Assembly: GCA_020621865.1 (NCBI GenBank) | Contig: JAHRYW010000006.1 | Location: forward strand, 1 to 64,000 | Reading direction: 5' to 3' | Source of the DNA: Betaproteobacteria bacterium | GTDB taxonomy: Bacteria > Pseudomonadota > Gammaproteobacteria > Burkholderiales > Rhodocyclaceae | DNA: 64,000 nucleotides | Position numbers and translations under genes: made by a program | The notes under the pieces: generated by a model | The model's input: only the letters and a program-made list of their open reading frames with translations | Told to the model about the DNA's origin: nothing | The model's database searches: none | Shown: piece by piece, positions 52,801 to 61,954 of the stretch | Numbering within the stretch: the stretch's first letter is position 1 | Layout: each line of letters begins with the position of its first letter

Positions 52801-53611
52801 CTATGCCGGCCGCCACGAGGACAAGATCACCTTCCGCGACATCGTCGCCCAGCCGCGCAAGATCATCACCGCGCCGACCTGGTCCGGCATCGAGTCGGAA
52901 ACTGTGTCATACACCGCCGGCTACACCAACATCCACGAGCACATTCCGTTCCGCACCCTGACCGGCCGTGCCCACTTCTACCAGGATCACGAGTGGTTCC
53001 TCGACTTCGGCGAAGGCTTCTGCACCTTCAAGCCGCCGGTCGACCTCAAGGCTCACCACACCGTGCCCGCCACGGTGCGAGCCAAGCCGCACCTGACCTT
53101 GTCGTGGATCACGCCGCACTCGAAGTGGGGTATCCACTCCAGCTACCAGGACAACCTGCGCATGCTGACGCTGTTCCGCGGTGGCCCGTACATCTGGGTG
53201 GCTGAAGACGACGCCAAGTCGGTCGGCATCCAGGACAACGACTGGGTCGAAGCGATCAACGCCAACGGCGCGACGATGGCCCGTGCCGTCGTCTCCCAGC
53301 GCGTGCCGCGCGGCATGGCCCTGATGTACCACGCCCAGGAGAAGATCGTGAATGTTCCCGGCTCGCCCTCGACCGGCAAGCGCGGCGGCATCCTGAACTC
53401 GGTGACCCGCGTGCTCGTCAAGCCGACCAACATGGTCGGCGGCTACGCCCAGCTGGCCTATGGCTTCAACTACTACGGCACGGTCGGCTGCAACCGCGAC
53501 GAACAAGTCGTCCTGCACAAGATTGAGGACCAATCGATCGACTGGCTGGAACGTCCCCTGACGCCGGAGCGCGAAGCACAGCGCAACCCCAAGGGCATCG
53601 GCAAGAAGTAA
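49859..53611 (+). CDS. narG: Respiratory nitrate reductase alpha subunit
   Basis: This 1250-residue molybdo-bis-MGD subunit reduces nitrate to nitrite at the cytoplasmic face. The FS0 cluster ligands His50, Cys54, Cys58 and Cys93 are present (RSTHGVNCTGGCSW and RGCQRG). The molybdenum ligand is Asp223 in FYDWYCDLPAASPQ. WGEQTDVPESADWYNS and the C-terminal WVEAINANGA...NPKGIGKK fit the family. Both numbers are one residue beyond E. coli NarG. AGGAGCAAGCA precedes the ATG. No twin-arginine export signal is needed for this type. Confidence 0.98.
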   Translation: MSHFLDRLKFLNKVQSTFADGHGIVTNEDRKWEDAYRNRWRHDKVVRSTHGVNCTGGCSWKIFVKNGLVAFEMQQTDYPRTREDLPNHEPRGCQRGASFSWYLYSPHRIKHPMIRGRLLDLYRAERKSGKDPVEAWEAIQNDPQKRIQYVGVRGLGGFVRTKWEEVTEIVAAANIYTIKKWGPDRIYGFSPIPAMSMISYAAGARYLSLIGGACGSFYDWYCDLPAASPQTWGEQTDVPESADWYNSTYLVITGANLPMTRTPDAHFATEVRYKGTKIVSMAPDYAEYVKFADLWMPVKQGTDAAAFLAMGHVALKEFYIDKQDPYFQEYARKYTDFPMQVMLRKHGDAYVTDRNLRASDFDGALGESNNPEWKTVVFDKKSKSFVAPNGSVGFRWGEDGKWNLLEKSGTGSEIEAELSCIDSRDDVVSVGFPHFTEGESSLLYRNVPVRKLKLANGEEALITSVCDLQIAQYGIDRGLGGGNVARSYDDANVAYTPAWAAKQTGVKAADIERTGREFADNASKTKGKSMVIMGAAINHWYHNDMQYRSIMNLLHMCGCVGQTGGGWAHYVGQEKLRPQAGWAPIAFATDWYRPPRQQNSTSYWYFHTDQWRYETVDADALLSPAGKNRNKGYTLADYNVDAVRMGWLPGAPHFNRNPMELLVEAEKSGATDEAAVGKYVAQQLKDGKLDVAFADPDNPVNWPRNLIVWRGNLIGTSAKGHEYFLKHLLGAQNGVMQEGTAGAACTQVNYLPEGPAGKLDLMVDINFRLNSTGAYSDIILPTATWYEKNDLNTTDMHPFIHPIGEAVTPGWESKSDWQIFKTLAKTFSGLAAKHLGTKKDLIAMPMQHDSAQELANPFGQVKNWKKGECDPIPGKTMSIIKVVERDYGQTYNKYIALGPLMTKLGNNVKGIDWNTEHEYKELAVLNRTVQEEGVSKGMPSLEEDIAVCDSVMRMAPETNGEVAHKSWSALSKKTGIDHHHLYAGRHEDKITFRDIVAQPRKIITAPTWSGIESETVSYTAGYTNIHEHIPFRTLTGRAHFYQDHEWFLDFGEGFCTFKPPVDLKAHHTVPATVRAKPHLTLSWITPHSKWGIHSSYQDNLRMLTLFRGGPYIWVAEDDAKSVGIQDNDWVEAINANGATMARAVVSQRVPRGMALMYHAQEKIVNVPGSPSTGKRGGILNSVTRVLVKPTNMVGGYAQLAYGFNYYGTVGCNRDEQVVLHKIEDQSIDWLERPLTPEREAQRNPKGIGKK

Positions 53612-53644
53612 TCGCGAACTGACACGCAATTTAGGAGAAACGAA

Positions 53645-55198
53645 ATGAAAATTCGCGCGCAATTCGCGATGGTCTTCAATCTCGACAAGTGCATCGGCTG
53701 CCACACCTGCTCGGTCACCTGCAAAAACATCTGGACCAACCGCAAGGGGGTCGAATACGCCTGGTTCAACAACGTTGAATCCAAGCCGGGCATCGGCTAC
53801 CCGAAAGACTGGGAAAACCAGGAGAAGTGGCTGGGCGGCTGGACCAAGGAAAACGGCAAGCTGGAACTGAAGGCCGGCGGCAAGTTGAAGAAGATCGTCC
53901 AGATCTTCGCCAACCCGAACCTGCCGCAGATCGACGACTACTACGAGCCCTTCACCTACGATCACGCCCGTCTGCAAAACGCGCCGCTTTCCGAAGCTGC
54001 GCCGACGGCTCGTCCGATCTCGCTGATCACCGGCCAGAAAATGGACAAGATCAATTGGGGCCCGAATTGGGAAGACGACCTGGCCGGCGAATTCGACAAG
54101 CGTTCGAAGGACCAGAACTTCTCGAACATGGAAAAGGAGATGTACAAGCAGTTCGAGAATACCTTCCATCTCTACCTGCCCCGCATCTGCAACCATTGCA
54201 TCAACCCGGCCTGCGTCGCCTCCTGCCCATCCGGCGCGCTGTACAAGCGTGAGGAAGACGGCATTGTCCTGGCCGACCAGGACCGTTGCCGCGGCTGGCG
54301 GATGTGCATTTCCGGCTGCCCGTACAAGAAGGTCTTCTTCAACTGGGAATCGTCCAAGGCCGAAAAGTGTATCGGCTGCTACCCGCGCGTCGAATCCGGC
54401 CTGCCCACGGTTTGCTCCGAATCCTGTGTCGGCCGCATCCGCTACAACGGCATCATCCTTTACGATGCCGACAAGATTCTCGACGCCGCCAGCACCGACC
54501 GCGAGCAGGATCTCTACAAGGCCCACCTCGACCTGTTCGTCGATCCCTTCGACCCGAAGATCATCGAGCAGGCCCAGAAGGACGGCATTCCGATGTCGTG
54601 GATCGAAGCGGCCCAGAAGTCGCCGATCTACAAGATGGCCGTCGAGTGGAAGATCGCCTTCCCGCTGCATCCGGAATTCCGCACCCTGCCGATGATCTGG
54701 TACGTGCCGCCGCTTTCGCCGGTACAGTCGCAGATCGACCAGAAGAAGCTGCCGACCGAATCCGACGGCGTCATTCCGAAGGCCGAAGCAATGCGCCTGC
54801 CGGTCAAGTATCTGGCCAACCTGCTGACCGCCGGCAAGGAGGACTACATCGTATCGGCCCTGAACCGGCTGATCGCCATGCGTTCCTACATGCGCTCGAT
54901 CCACGTCGAGGGCAAGCCGGACACCCGCCCGCTGGTTGCCGCCGGCATTACCGAGGACACCGCCAAGTCGATGTACCGCTACCTGGCGATCGCCAATTAC
55001 GAAGACCGTTTCGTGATCCCGACCGCGCACCAGGAAATGCAGATCGAGGATTACCACGGCTTCCAGGGCCAGAACGGCTTCACCTTCGGCAACGACTCCT
55101 CGGCCGGTATCTCGATGCATTCGCTGTTCCCCGAGCGGCGCAAGGAAACCATCGAACCGCGCGAACCGGCACCCTTTGCCGACGGCTCTGATTACTAA
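53645..55198 (+). CDS. narH: Respiratory nitrate reductase beta subunit
   Basis: This 517-residue iron-sulfur electron-transfer subunit links NarI heme to NarG. The first cluster is C16IGC19HTC22SVTC26, and other groups are RICNHCINPACVASCP, DRCRGWRMCISGCPYKK (the Trp marks the [3Fe-4S] site) and EKCIGCYPRVESGLPTVCSESC. All clusters look intact. It follows narG by 33 bases with an AGGAG ribosome binding site. Confidence 0.98.
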   Translation: MKIRAQFAMVFNLDKCIGCHTCSVTCKNIWTNRKGVEYAWFNNVESKPGIGYPKDWENQEKWLGGWTKENGKLELKAGGKLKKIVQIFANPNLPQIDDYYEPFTYDHARLQNAPLSEAAPTARPISLITGQKMDKINWGPNWEDDLAGEFDKRSKDQNFSNMEKEMYKQFENTFHLYLPRICNHCINPACVASCPSGALYKREEDGIVLADQDRCRGWRMCISGCPYKKVFFNWESSKAEKCIGCYPRVESGLPTVCSESCVGRIRYNGIILYDADKILDAASTDREQDLYKAHLDLFVDPFDPKIIEQAQKDGIPMSWIEAAQKSPIYKMAVEWKIAFPLHPEFRTLPMIWYVPPLSPVQSQIDQKKLPTESDGVIPKAEAMRLPVKYLANLLTAGKEDYIVSALNRLIAMRSYMRSIHVEGKPDTRPLVAAGITEDTAKSMYRYLAIANYEDRFVIPTAHQEMQIEDYHGFQGQNGFTFGNDSSAGISMHSLFPERRKETIEPREPAPFADGSDY

Positions 55199-55207
55199 GG
55201 AAGCGTC

Positions 55208-55756
55208 ATGAAACTATTCAAGCTGATTTCGCTGCTCCTCGACTATCCCGACGACGACGAGCTGGCCGGCCTGCAGCGCGCAGTCGACGACGCCGGTCGG
55301 GCCATCGACCTGATCGGTGCCATCGACAACGAAGGGATTTTCTCGAAAGACGAGCATGCCGCCATCGCCGAATTCGTCGATGGCCTGCTCGCCCTTGATT
55401 CCACCGAGGCCAAGTCCCGCTATGTACAGACTTTCGACATGGTTCCCGAACACAGCCTGCATCTGACTCACCATATCTTCGGTGAGGAAAAGACCCGCGG
55501 GCCGGCGCTGATCGACCTGTCTGAATATCTGAAGAGCTACGGCTTCAAGCACGACGAAGCCGAACTCCCGGATTTCCTGCCCTTGATCCTGGAATTCGTA
55601 TCACACCTCGATGAAAGCGAAGCGGCCGTCTTCCTGGGCGATACCGGCAAGGTACTCAAGGTACTGGCCGGCAATCTCGACAAGGCGGGCAGCCCCTATG
55701 CCAAGTTGATTCACATCATCGATAACCACGGCTCGCTGATCAAGCTGGCGGCCTGA
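55208..55756 (+). CDS. narJ: Nitrate reductase molybdenum cofactor assembly chaperone
   Basis: This 182-residue NarJ/TorD-family chaperone helps insert molybdenum cofactor into NarG before membrane docking. Typical segments are LFKLISLLLDYPDDDELAGLQRAV, FDMVPEHSLHLTHHIFGEEKTRGPALIDL and HDEAELPDFLPLILEFVSHLDESEA. It lies 9 bases after narH. Confidence 0.96.
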   Translation: MKLFKLISLLLDYPDDDELAGLQRAVDDAGRAIDLIGAIDNEGIFSKDEHAAIAEFVDGLLALDSTEAKSRYVQTFDMVPEHSLHLTHHIFGEEKTRGPALIDLSEYLKSYGFKHDEAELPDFLPLILEFVSHLDESEAAVFLGDTGKVLKVLAGNLDKAGSPYAKLIHIIDNHGSLIKLAA

Positions 55757-55769
55757 GGAGAAAACGATC

Positions 55770-56462
55770 ATGGTTTTTCTGCAAAAACTGATTTTCGCGG
55801 TCTATCCGTACATCGCCCTGACCGTCTTCGTCGTCGGTAGCTGGATTCGCTACGATGCCGAGCAGTACACCTGGAAGACGGATTCCACCCAACTGCTGTC
55901 CAAATCCAACATGGTGCTGGCCAGCAACTTCTTCCATATCGGCATCCTGTCGATCTTTGGCGGCCACTTTGCCGGTCTGGTCCTGCCGCACGGCCTCTGG
56001 TTGTCGCTCGGCGTGACTGATATGCAGCACCAGTGGCTGGCCATCATGGCCGGCTCGGTGTTCGGCCTGATGTGCCTGATCGGCGGCGCCATCCTGTGGG
56101 CGCGTCGGATGTTCAACCAGCGCGTCCGGGCGAGCAGCCGTTACTCCGACATCTTCATTCTGTCCTGGCTGATGGTCACGCTGATTCTCGGCTTGTCCAC
56201 GCTGCCGGTCTCGGTCGGCCACGCCAACCACGGCGACCCGGCCGTGATGCTGGCGCTGTCGGCCTGGGTGCAGAGCATCCTGACGCTGAACCCGCAGCCC
56301 GAACTGCTCGATGCGGTCGATCCGATCTTCAAGGCCCACATGTTCTTCGGCATGACGGTCTTCCTGGTCTTCCCGTTCACCCGCTTGGTCCATGTGCTGA
56401 CCGCACCGCTGAACTACCTGGGTCGTTCCTACCAGATCGTGCGAGCCAAGCGCACAGCCTGA
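55770..56462 (+). CDS. narI: Respiratory nitrate reductase gamma subunit
   Basis: This 230-residue membrane cytochrome b oxidises quinol and anchors NarGH. Five membrane segments and the heme b histidines are visible (FHIGILSIFGGHFAGL, and in the C-terminal KAHMFFGMTVFLVFPFTRLVHVLTAP). GAGGAG lies before the ATG. It is followed by an intrinsic terminator. Confidence 0.97.
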   Translation: MVFLQKLIFAVYPYIALTVFVVGSWIRYDAEQYTWKTDSTQLLSKSNMVLASNFFHIGILSIFGGHFAGLVLPHGLWLSLGVTDMQHQWLAIMAGSVFGLMCLIGGAILWARRMFNQRVRASSRYSDIFILSWLMVTLILGLSTLPVSVGHANHGDPAVMLALSAWVQSILTLNPQPELLDAVDPIFKAHMFFGMTVFLVFPFTRLVHVLTAPLNYLGRSYQIVRAKRTA

Positions 56463-56495
56463 TGTAGTGATAGGCTCGCGGCTAGCTCTGTCTCG

Positions 56496-56531
56496 CCATT
56501 CTGCCGCTGCAATGCGGCAGAATGGCTTTTT
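56496..56531 (+). terminator. Intrinsic terminator after narI
   Basis: CCATTCTGCCGC (56496-56507) pairs perfectly with GCGGCAGAATGG (56514-56525), followed by CTTTTT (56526-56531). It separates the narGHJI transcript from narXL, so the sensor genes need read-through or their own promoter. I could not identify that promoter. Confidence 0.9.
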
Positions 56532-56558
56532 CGTTTGCCCCGCAGGATAGCCGCAAAC

Positions 56559-58502
56559 ATGAAGCACGTCACAATCGATACCGATCACGAATCATCGCTG
56601 GAAAGCACGGAGCGACTGTCCGGAAAGATCACCGGCCTGCTCGTGCTGTTTTTCTTCGTCGCCGTCGCCGCCATCGGGACGACCCTTTATGTTTCCTGGC
56701 AACTCGAAGGCAGTGCCGCAGCGATCAACGACGCCGGCAGCCAGCGGATGCGCGCCTACCTGATGGGCTACCTGATGACCGGCAGCGACGCCGGTCCGAA
56801 CGAGATGGTGTTCGCCGAATTGCAGTCGGAACTGGAAAGATTCGACAAGGTCTGGCACGACCTGGAGTTTGGCGACCCTGAGCGGCCGCTGGCCGCCCCG
56901 CGTGACTGGGAAACGCTGACCGAGATCCGCACCCTGAAGACGAACTGGGCCCTGCATGGACGGCCACTGATCGAGCAATATGTCGCCAGCAAGGGCGACG
57001 CCACCGGCCGCGAAGCGACCATCGCCTACCGCCAGTGGGTCGGCGGTTTCGTCAGACAGCTCAACGCCCTGGTTCTGCGCATGGAGCACAACTACGCCCA
57101 CAGCACCAATCTGCTGCGCGCCGTCCAGATTGCCCTGTTTGCGCTCGCCCTGCTCGGTACGCTGGTCCTGATCCGCTTCTTTTTCGTTCAGGTGATCCGC
57201 CCGCTGGATCAAATCTATAGCGGCATCCAGCACATGGCGGAGAGCGACTTTGGCGCCCGTCTGCCAGTCAGGACGCGCGACGAATTCGGGGCCGTGGCCA
57301 AGGGCTTCAACCTGATGGCCGCCCACCTCGAACAGTTTTACGAGGATCTGGAGAAACTGGTTACCTCCAAGACCACCTCGCTCGAGGAACGCAACGCCCA
57401 ACTCGCCCTGATGTACGGCGTCACCGCCATCCTCAACGAAGCCAACGATGTCGACGCCTTGTGCGCCGCTTTCATCAACCAGGTGGCGACGGCCCTCGGC
57501 GCCGATGCGGGGTCGGTCCGTCTGGCCAGCGAGGCGCAGGGCGAAATGTACATGGTCGCCCACACCGGACTGCCCATCGACTTCCTCAGCCGGGAGATGG
57601 CGATCAATTGCGGCGAGTGCATTTGTGGCCACGCCGCCGAGAAAGGGATACCGATCATTGCCGACCCGGCCGGCGGCTGCGGCATGAGCCCGACCCAATG
57701 CGCCGACATGGGCTTCCATACCGTCGGGGCCTTCACGATCAACCACGACGCCTTCGTGATCGGCGTGTTCAGCTTGTTCTACAAGGCCGAAAGAGCCTTT
57801 TCGTCGTCGGAACAATCGATGCTCGAAACCCTCGGCCGCCATCTCGGCGTCGCCGTCGAATATCAGCGTCTGCGCTCGCGCGACCGGGAGCACGCGATTG
57901 CCGAGGAGCGCAACCTGCTGGCACAGGAACTCCACGACTCGATCGCCCAGGCCCTCTCCTTCCTCAACATCCAGGTCAAACTGCTGCAGGGTGCGATGGA
58001 CCTCGGCCGCCCCCAGGAAGCGCAAAAGGCGCTCGACCAGATTCGCGAGGGGGTCAAGGAAAGCTACGAAGACGTTCGCGAACTGCTCCTGCACTTCCGG
58101 ACCCGTGCCGGCGCGAGCAACGATCTCGACGCCGCAATCCGCAACGCGGTAGATCGCTTTGAAATGCAGACTGAAATTCCGGTCAGTTTCCTGTCCGTCG
58201 GCAAACGCGCCCCGCTGGAACCCGACAAGCAATTGCAGGTATTGCACATCGTGCAGGAGTCCCTGTCCAACATCCGCAAGCACGCGCGGGCTTCCCAGGT
58301 CGATATCGGCGTCGAGCGCAGCGCCGAGAGGACGGTGATCACGGTCAGGGACAACGGCACGGGCTTTGATCCGGCCAGTATCTCGGCCAGCGGCGGACAC
58401 GTCGGGCTGAAAATCATGAAGGAACGCGCATCCCGGGTGGGCGCGAAATGCACGGTCGATTCCCGACCCGGCCAAGGCACCACGGTCACGCTGGCATTGT
58501 GA
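56559..58502 (+). CDS. narX: Nitrate/nitrite sensor histidine kinase NarX
   Basis: This 647-residue membrane kinase senses nitrate and nitrite in the periplasm and phosphorylates NarL. The start is ATG 56559. TM1 is 26-46, the P-box INDAGSQRMRAYLMG (56-70) binds nitrate, TM2 lies near 193-212, then a HAMP domain, a GAF-like central module and a HisKA_3 domain with His459 in QELHDSIAQALSFL. The ATPase domain contains NGTGFDPA and G..GLKIMKERA. The central module has a cysteine cluster C351-C354-C356 plus two downstream cysteines. Confidence 0.95.
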   Translation: MKHVTIDTDHESSLESTERLSGKITGLLVLFFFVAVAAIGTTLYVSWQLEGSAAAINDAGSQRMRAYLMGYLMTGSDAGPNEMVFAELQSELERFDKVWHDLEFGDPERPLAAPRDWETLTEIRTLKTNWALHGRPLIEQYVASKGDATGREATIAYRQWVGGFVRQLNALVLRMEHNYAHSTNLLRAVQIALFALALLGTLVLIRFFFVQVIRPLDQIYSGIQHMAESDFGARLPVRTRDEFGAVAKGFNLMAAHLEQFYEDLEKLVTSKTTSLEERNAQLALMYGVTAILNEANDVDALCAAFINQVATALGADAGSVRLASEAQGEMYMVAHTGLPIDFLSREMAINCGECICGHAAEKGIPIIADPAGGCGMSPTQCADMGFHTVGAFTINHDAFVIGVFSLFYKAERAFSSSEQSMLETLGRHLGVAVEYQRLRSRDREHAIAEERNLLAQELHDSIAQALSFLNIQVKLLQGAMDLGRPQEAQKALDQIREGVKESYEDVRELLLHFRTRAGASNDLDAAIRNAVDRFEMQTEIPVSFLSVGKRAPLEPDKQLQVLHIVQESLSNIRKHARASQVDIGVERSAERTVITVRDNGTGFDPASISASGGHVGLKIMKERASRVGAKCTVDSRPGQGTTVTLAL

Positions 58503-58525
58503 GCGCGGCGGCTGTTTGAGAAAGA

Positions 58526-59197
58526 ATGGAAGAGGCTATGGAGAAAATCAGGGTACTAATCGTCGATGACCATCTGCTGTTCAGCAGCGGCGTCAGGGTA
58601 CTGCTTGAGCAGAATGAGCAGTTCCTGGTGCTGGGCGAGATTTCCGATGGCCTGGAAGGCGTCAAGCGGACCGAATCGCTGAAACCGGACATCGTGCTGA
58701 TGGATATTCACATGCCGGGAATTTCCGGGCGTGAAGCACTCAAATTGATCGGCGAATCGGCCCCCGAGGTTAAGGTCCTGATGCTGACCGTGTCTGAGGA
58801 CACCGGCGACCTCGTCGAATGCCTGAGAGCCGGTGCTGCCGGGTATGTCCTGAAAAATATTGCCGCCGATACCCTGGTCGATGCCTTGCTGAAAGTGCAT
58901 CGCGGCGAATCGGTGATTTCACCAAAGATGACTTCCCGCCTGATTCGGGATTTCCGGGCGCAGCAACCGCCCGGCGTGGCCATAGAACCTCGGCGGGAAG
59001 AAATGTCGCCGCGCGAGCAGGAAATCCTGCGCGGCCTGGCCAAGGGTCAGACCAACCGTGAAATTGCACTCGAACTGGGTGTCGCGGAAAGCACCGTGAA
59101 GATCCACATTCAGAACATCTTCAAGAAAGCCGGGCTCCGCGGCAGGGTGCAGGCTGCACTCTACGCCGTGGAACACGGCTACGCCGAAAAGACCTAG
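58526..59197 (+). CDS. narL: Nitrate/nitrite response regulator NarL
   Basis: This 223-residue regulator has an N-terminal receiver (DD14-15, phosphoacceptor Asp60 in LMDIHMPG) and a C-terminal LuxR/GerE helix-turn-helix (SPREQEILRGLAKGQTNREIALELGVAESTVKIHIQNIFKKAG). A second ATG at 58538 (MEKIRVLIVDDHLLF) would match the family N-terminus; neither start has an ideal site. It follows narX by 23 bases. It would control the nar locus, other anaerobic genes and possibly itself. Confidence 0.95.
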   Translation: MEEAMEKIRVLIVDDHLLFSSGVRVLLEQNEQFLVLGEISDGLEGVKRTESLKPDIVLMDIHMPGISGREALKLIGESAPEVKVLMLTVSEDTGDLVECLRAGAAGYVLKNIAADTLVDALLKVHRGESVISPKMTSRLIRDFRAQQPPGVAIEPRREEMSPREQEILRGLAKGQTNREIALELGVAESTVKIHIQNIFKKAGLRGRVQAALYAVEHGYAEKT

Positions 59198-59232
59198 TCC
59201 GGTAACGCCGGCTCAGGCCGGCAGCCAGCGGA

Positions 59233-61749
59233 TCACTGGAGGGATTTCGCCGGGCGATCCGCCGTCCATTTGGCCAGGATGGCCAGCAACTGCTCATGCT
59301 TGATCGGCTTGGCCAGGAAGTCGTCCATACCGGCCGCCATGCAGCGGTGGTGATCCTCCTCGAAAGCACCGGCAGTCAGCGCGACGATCGGCAGATGCCC
59401 GTGTCCCCCCTCGCTTTCCCAGCGCCGGATTGCCTCGGTGGCCTGCAAGCCATCCATGACCGGCATCTGGACATCCATCAGCACCAGATCGGGACGCAGG
59501 CCGCCGGTGATCGCGTCCAGCGCCTTGCTGCCGTTGTCGACGGCATCGATCTGCAGGCCGAGCTTGCCGAGCATGGCCTGCACCACCTTGCGGTTGACCG
59601 GATTGTCCTCGACCACCAGCACGCTGCCAGTCAGCGCCGCCGGAACGGCTGCGGGAGCAGCTGAAGTGGCCGGCAGCCGTTCGCTGCGCCGGCTTTCCTC
59701 GCCCTCGGCAACGATCCCGGCCCGAATGCGGAACCAGAAACGCGAGCCCTGTCCGACGACGCTTTCGACACCGGCCTCGCCGCCCATCATGCCGGCCAGG
59801 CGGCGAACGATGGAAAGCCCCAGGCCGGTGCCGCCATACTCACGGGTAGTCGAACTGTCCGCCTGCGAAAAGGGCTTGAACAGCACATCGAGTTTCTCCG
59901 GCGGGATGCCGATGCCGCTGTCGCGCACCGAAAATTCAAGCACCGCCGCGTCCTGCCCGCGAACGACCTCGATCGCCTCGACCTCGATGGAGCCCCGCTC
60001 GGTGAACTTGATGGCATTGCTGAGCAGATTGGACAGCATCTGGCGCAGCCGTATCGGGTCGGCGCGGAACCGCGCCCCGGCCGGACCGCGCCACCGGGCC
60101 CGGATGGCCAGCCCCTTGTCTTGCAGCGCGCCAGCAAACAGGGAGGTCGTTTCATCAACCACCTGAGCCGGTTCGAAGACAGCGACGAGCAGTTCGAGCT
60201 TGCCGGCCTCGATCTTCGACAGGTCCAGGATGTCATTGAGCAGGGCAAGCAGGGTCTGACCGGAATTCAGGATGGTCCGCGCAAACTCCTGGCGGTCCGA
60301 CTCGGACTGTCCCGGCATCAACAACATCTGGGCCATGCCGAGAATGCCGTTGAGCGGCGTCCGGATTTCGTGCGACATGACGGCCAGGAAGCGACTTTTC
60401 GCCTGATTGGCGGCTTCGGCCGACTGCTTGGCCTCGTAAAGTTCGGTGATGTCGATCCGGAAGCTGACGGTAAAGCCTTCCGGTGTCTTGCGTTCGCGGA
60501 TGCGCAACCAGCGCCCGCCATCGAGCTCCTGGATCAGTTCCGTGTTGCTGCTGCGATGCGCCGCCATCCGCTCGGCCACCCACGCCCGCTCCCGGCCGAT
60601 GGCTTCCTTGTACTGGCCGCGGGCGGCACCGATGCGGATGATCTCCTCGAATTTCATGCCCGGCACCAGCAGATCGGCCGACATCCGGTAATAGTCGCGA
60701 TACTGTTCGTTGCAGTAGGCCAGCCGGTCATCCTGGTCGTAGACCACGAAGGCTTCGCCGATCGCATCGACGGCCGAACGGAGCATGGCCTGGCTGTCCT
60801 GCAGGCGCTGTTCCACCTCGGCGCGCAGCGAGCGGGAACGGAACAGCAGCCACAGCAGCAGGGCAAAGGCCACGCTGACGCCGGCGGCCACTCCGAGTAC
60901 CCTGTCGCGATGGCTGTAATAACTGGCCAGGACATCCTCGACGGCATGCCCGATGACAAAGCTGAAACCGTATTCGGGCAGCCGGTAGAAGCCGTATAGA
61001 CGTTCGACGCCATCGACTTGCGCCCGTCGCGAGAAATTGCCCGAAATCGGGGCATCGGGTGCCAGATAAGGCGTGCCGGTCAATTTGCCGCCGATGCCCT
61101 GCTCATGCTCCGGCTGGCGGGCCATGATGTCGCCACTGTCGGCAACCAGCACGGCGACCGTATCCCGAGTCAATTTTTCGCTGAAGGCGACAATGGTTTC
61201 CGGGCTGACCGAAACGACGATCACTCCCTTGAACTTGTCATCGACCAGGATAGGCCGCGTAAACTGGATCGACCACTTGCCGGACACCTTGCCCTTGAGC
61301 GGCTTGCTGATGAACAGCCGGTCGCCACCGGCGAGATGGGTACGAAAATGCTCCCGCTCCCCGAGATAGACCCGATCCTTGGGCGCCGCCAGGTTGGAAT
61401 AAGCCATCCAGCCCTGCTCGTCGATCACGGCAACCTGGAAGGCGACGTCGGACATGTATTGCTGCCGGCGCTGCACCAGCTTGGCAAATTGCCGGGGATC
61501 ACCGTCCCAGCGCGTACGCAGATCAAGCAGGATTTCGTTCAGCCGCTTGATCGTCGATAGCGTATTTTCGGCGAAGGCCTGGGCCTGGAACTCGGTGGCG
61601 TGGGCTACTTCGCGCAGGTCGCTGCTGCGCCGCCGATCCAGCTCGTAGGCGGCGGCCAGCCAGATGATGGCCAGCCCAACAACCAGCGCCAGGCTGAAAA
61701 TCGCTCGAAGTGAGTACCGGTTCGGTGTCGCGGAAGCCTGTTCAGCCAA
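59233..61749 (-). CDS. Hybrid sensor histidine kinase (dCache-PAS-HisKA-HATPase-REC)
   Basis: This 838-residue membrane protein has TM helices near 15-35 and 290-308 bracketing a double-Cache periplasmic sensor (LGEREHFRTHLAGGDRLFISKPLKGKVSGKWSIQFTRPI). A PAS domain follows (DAIGEAFVVYDQDDRLAYCNEQYRDYY), then the H-box MSHEIRTPLNGILGM, an ATPase domain and a C-terminal receiver with LMDVQMPVMDGLQATEAIR. It converges on narL. No dedicated partner response regulator is seen nearby. The Cache type often binds small organic acids or amino acids. Confidence 0.94.
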   Translation of the reverse strand: MAEQASATPNRYSLRAIFSLALVVGLAIIWLAAAYELDRRRSSDLREVAHATEFQAQAFAENTLSTIKRLNEILLDLRTRWDGDPRQFAKLVQRRQQYMSDVAFQVAVIDEQGWMAYSNLAAPKDRVYLGEREHFRTHLAGGDRLFISKPLKGKVSGKWSIQFTRPILVDDKFKGVIVVSVSPETIVAFSEKLTRDTVAVLVADSGDIMARQPEHEQGIGGKLTGTPYLAPDAPISGNFSRRAQVDGVERLYGFYRLPEYGFSFVIGHAVEDVLASYYSHRDRVLGVAAGVSVAFALLLWLLFRSRSLRAEVEQRLQDSQAMLRSAVDAIGEAFVVYDQDDRLAYCNEQYRDYYRMSADLLVPGMKFEEIIRIGAARGQYKEAIGRERAWVAERMAAHRSSNTELIQELDGGRWLRIRERKTPEGFTVSFRIDITELYEAKQSAEAANQAKSRFLAVMSHEIRTPLNGILGMAQMLLMPGQSESDRQEFARTILNSGQTLLALLNDILDLSKIEAGKLELLVAVFEPAQVVDETTSLFAGALQDKGLAIRARWRGPAGARFRADPIRLRQMLSNLLSNAIKFTERGSIEVEAIEVVRGQDAAVLEFSVRDSGIGIPPEKLDVLFKPFSQADSSTTREYGGTGLGLSIVRRLAGMMGGEAGVESVVGQGSRFWFRIRAGIVAEGEESRRSERLPATSAAPAAVPAALTGSVLVVEDNPVNRKVVQAMLGKLGLQIDAVDNGSKALDAITGGLRPDLVLMDVQMPVMDGLQATEAIRRWESEGGHGHLPIVALTAGAFEEDHHRCMAAGMDDFLAKPIKHEQLLAILAKWTADRPAKSLQ

Positions 61750-61862
61750 GGTCTGATCCTGTTATCGATCGGTCCGGGCAGCAAACCGGAACACGAACTG
61801 TATTCAAGCGCAAAATGCGCCGCGCGATTATGACCAAAGTCAGAGCAACTTTCCATCAAGGC

Positions 61863-61887
61863 AAAAAAAAGCCGACCCTCGGTCGGC
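61863..61887 (-). terminator. Intrinsic terminator of the 83-aa gene
   Basis: GCCGACC (61871-61877) pairs with GGTCGGC (61881-61887); on the minus strand a run of eight T follows (complement of A61863-61870). A second hairpin ATCCCCG-AAC-GCGGGGAT (61892-61909 approx.) sits just before it. Confidence 0.88.
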
Positions 61888-61954
61888 ACACAATCCCCGA
61901 ACGCGGGGATCAGCGGAAAGGCCGAGCACTTTTGGCGTGCTTTCGGCCGAAAAA

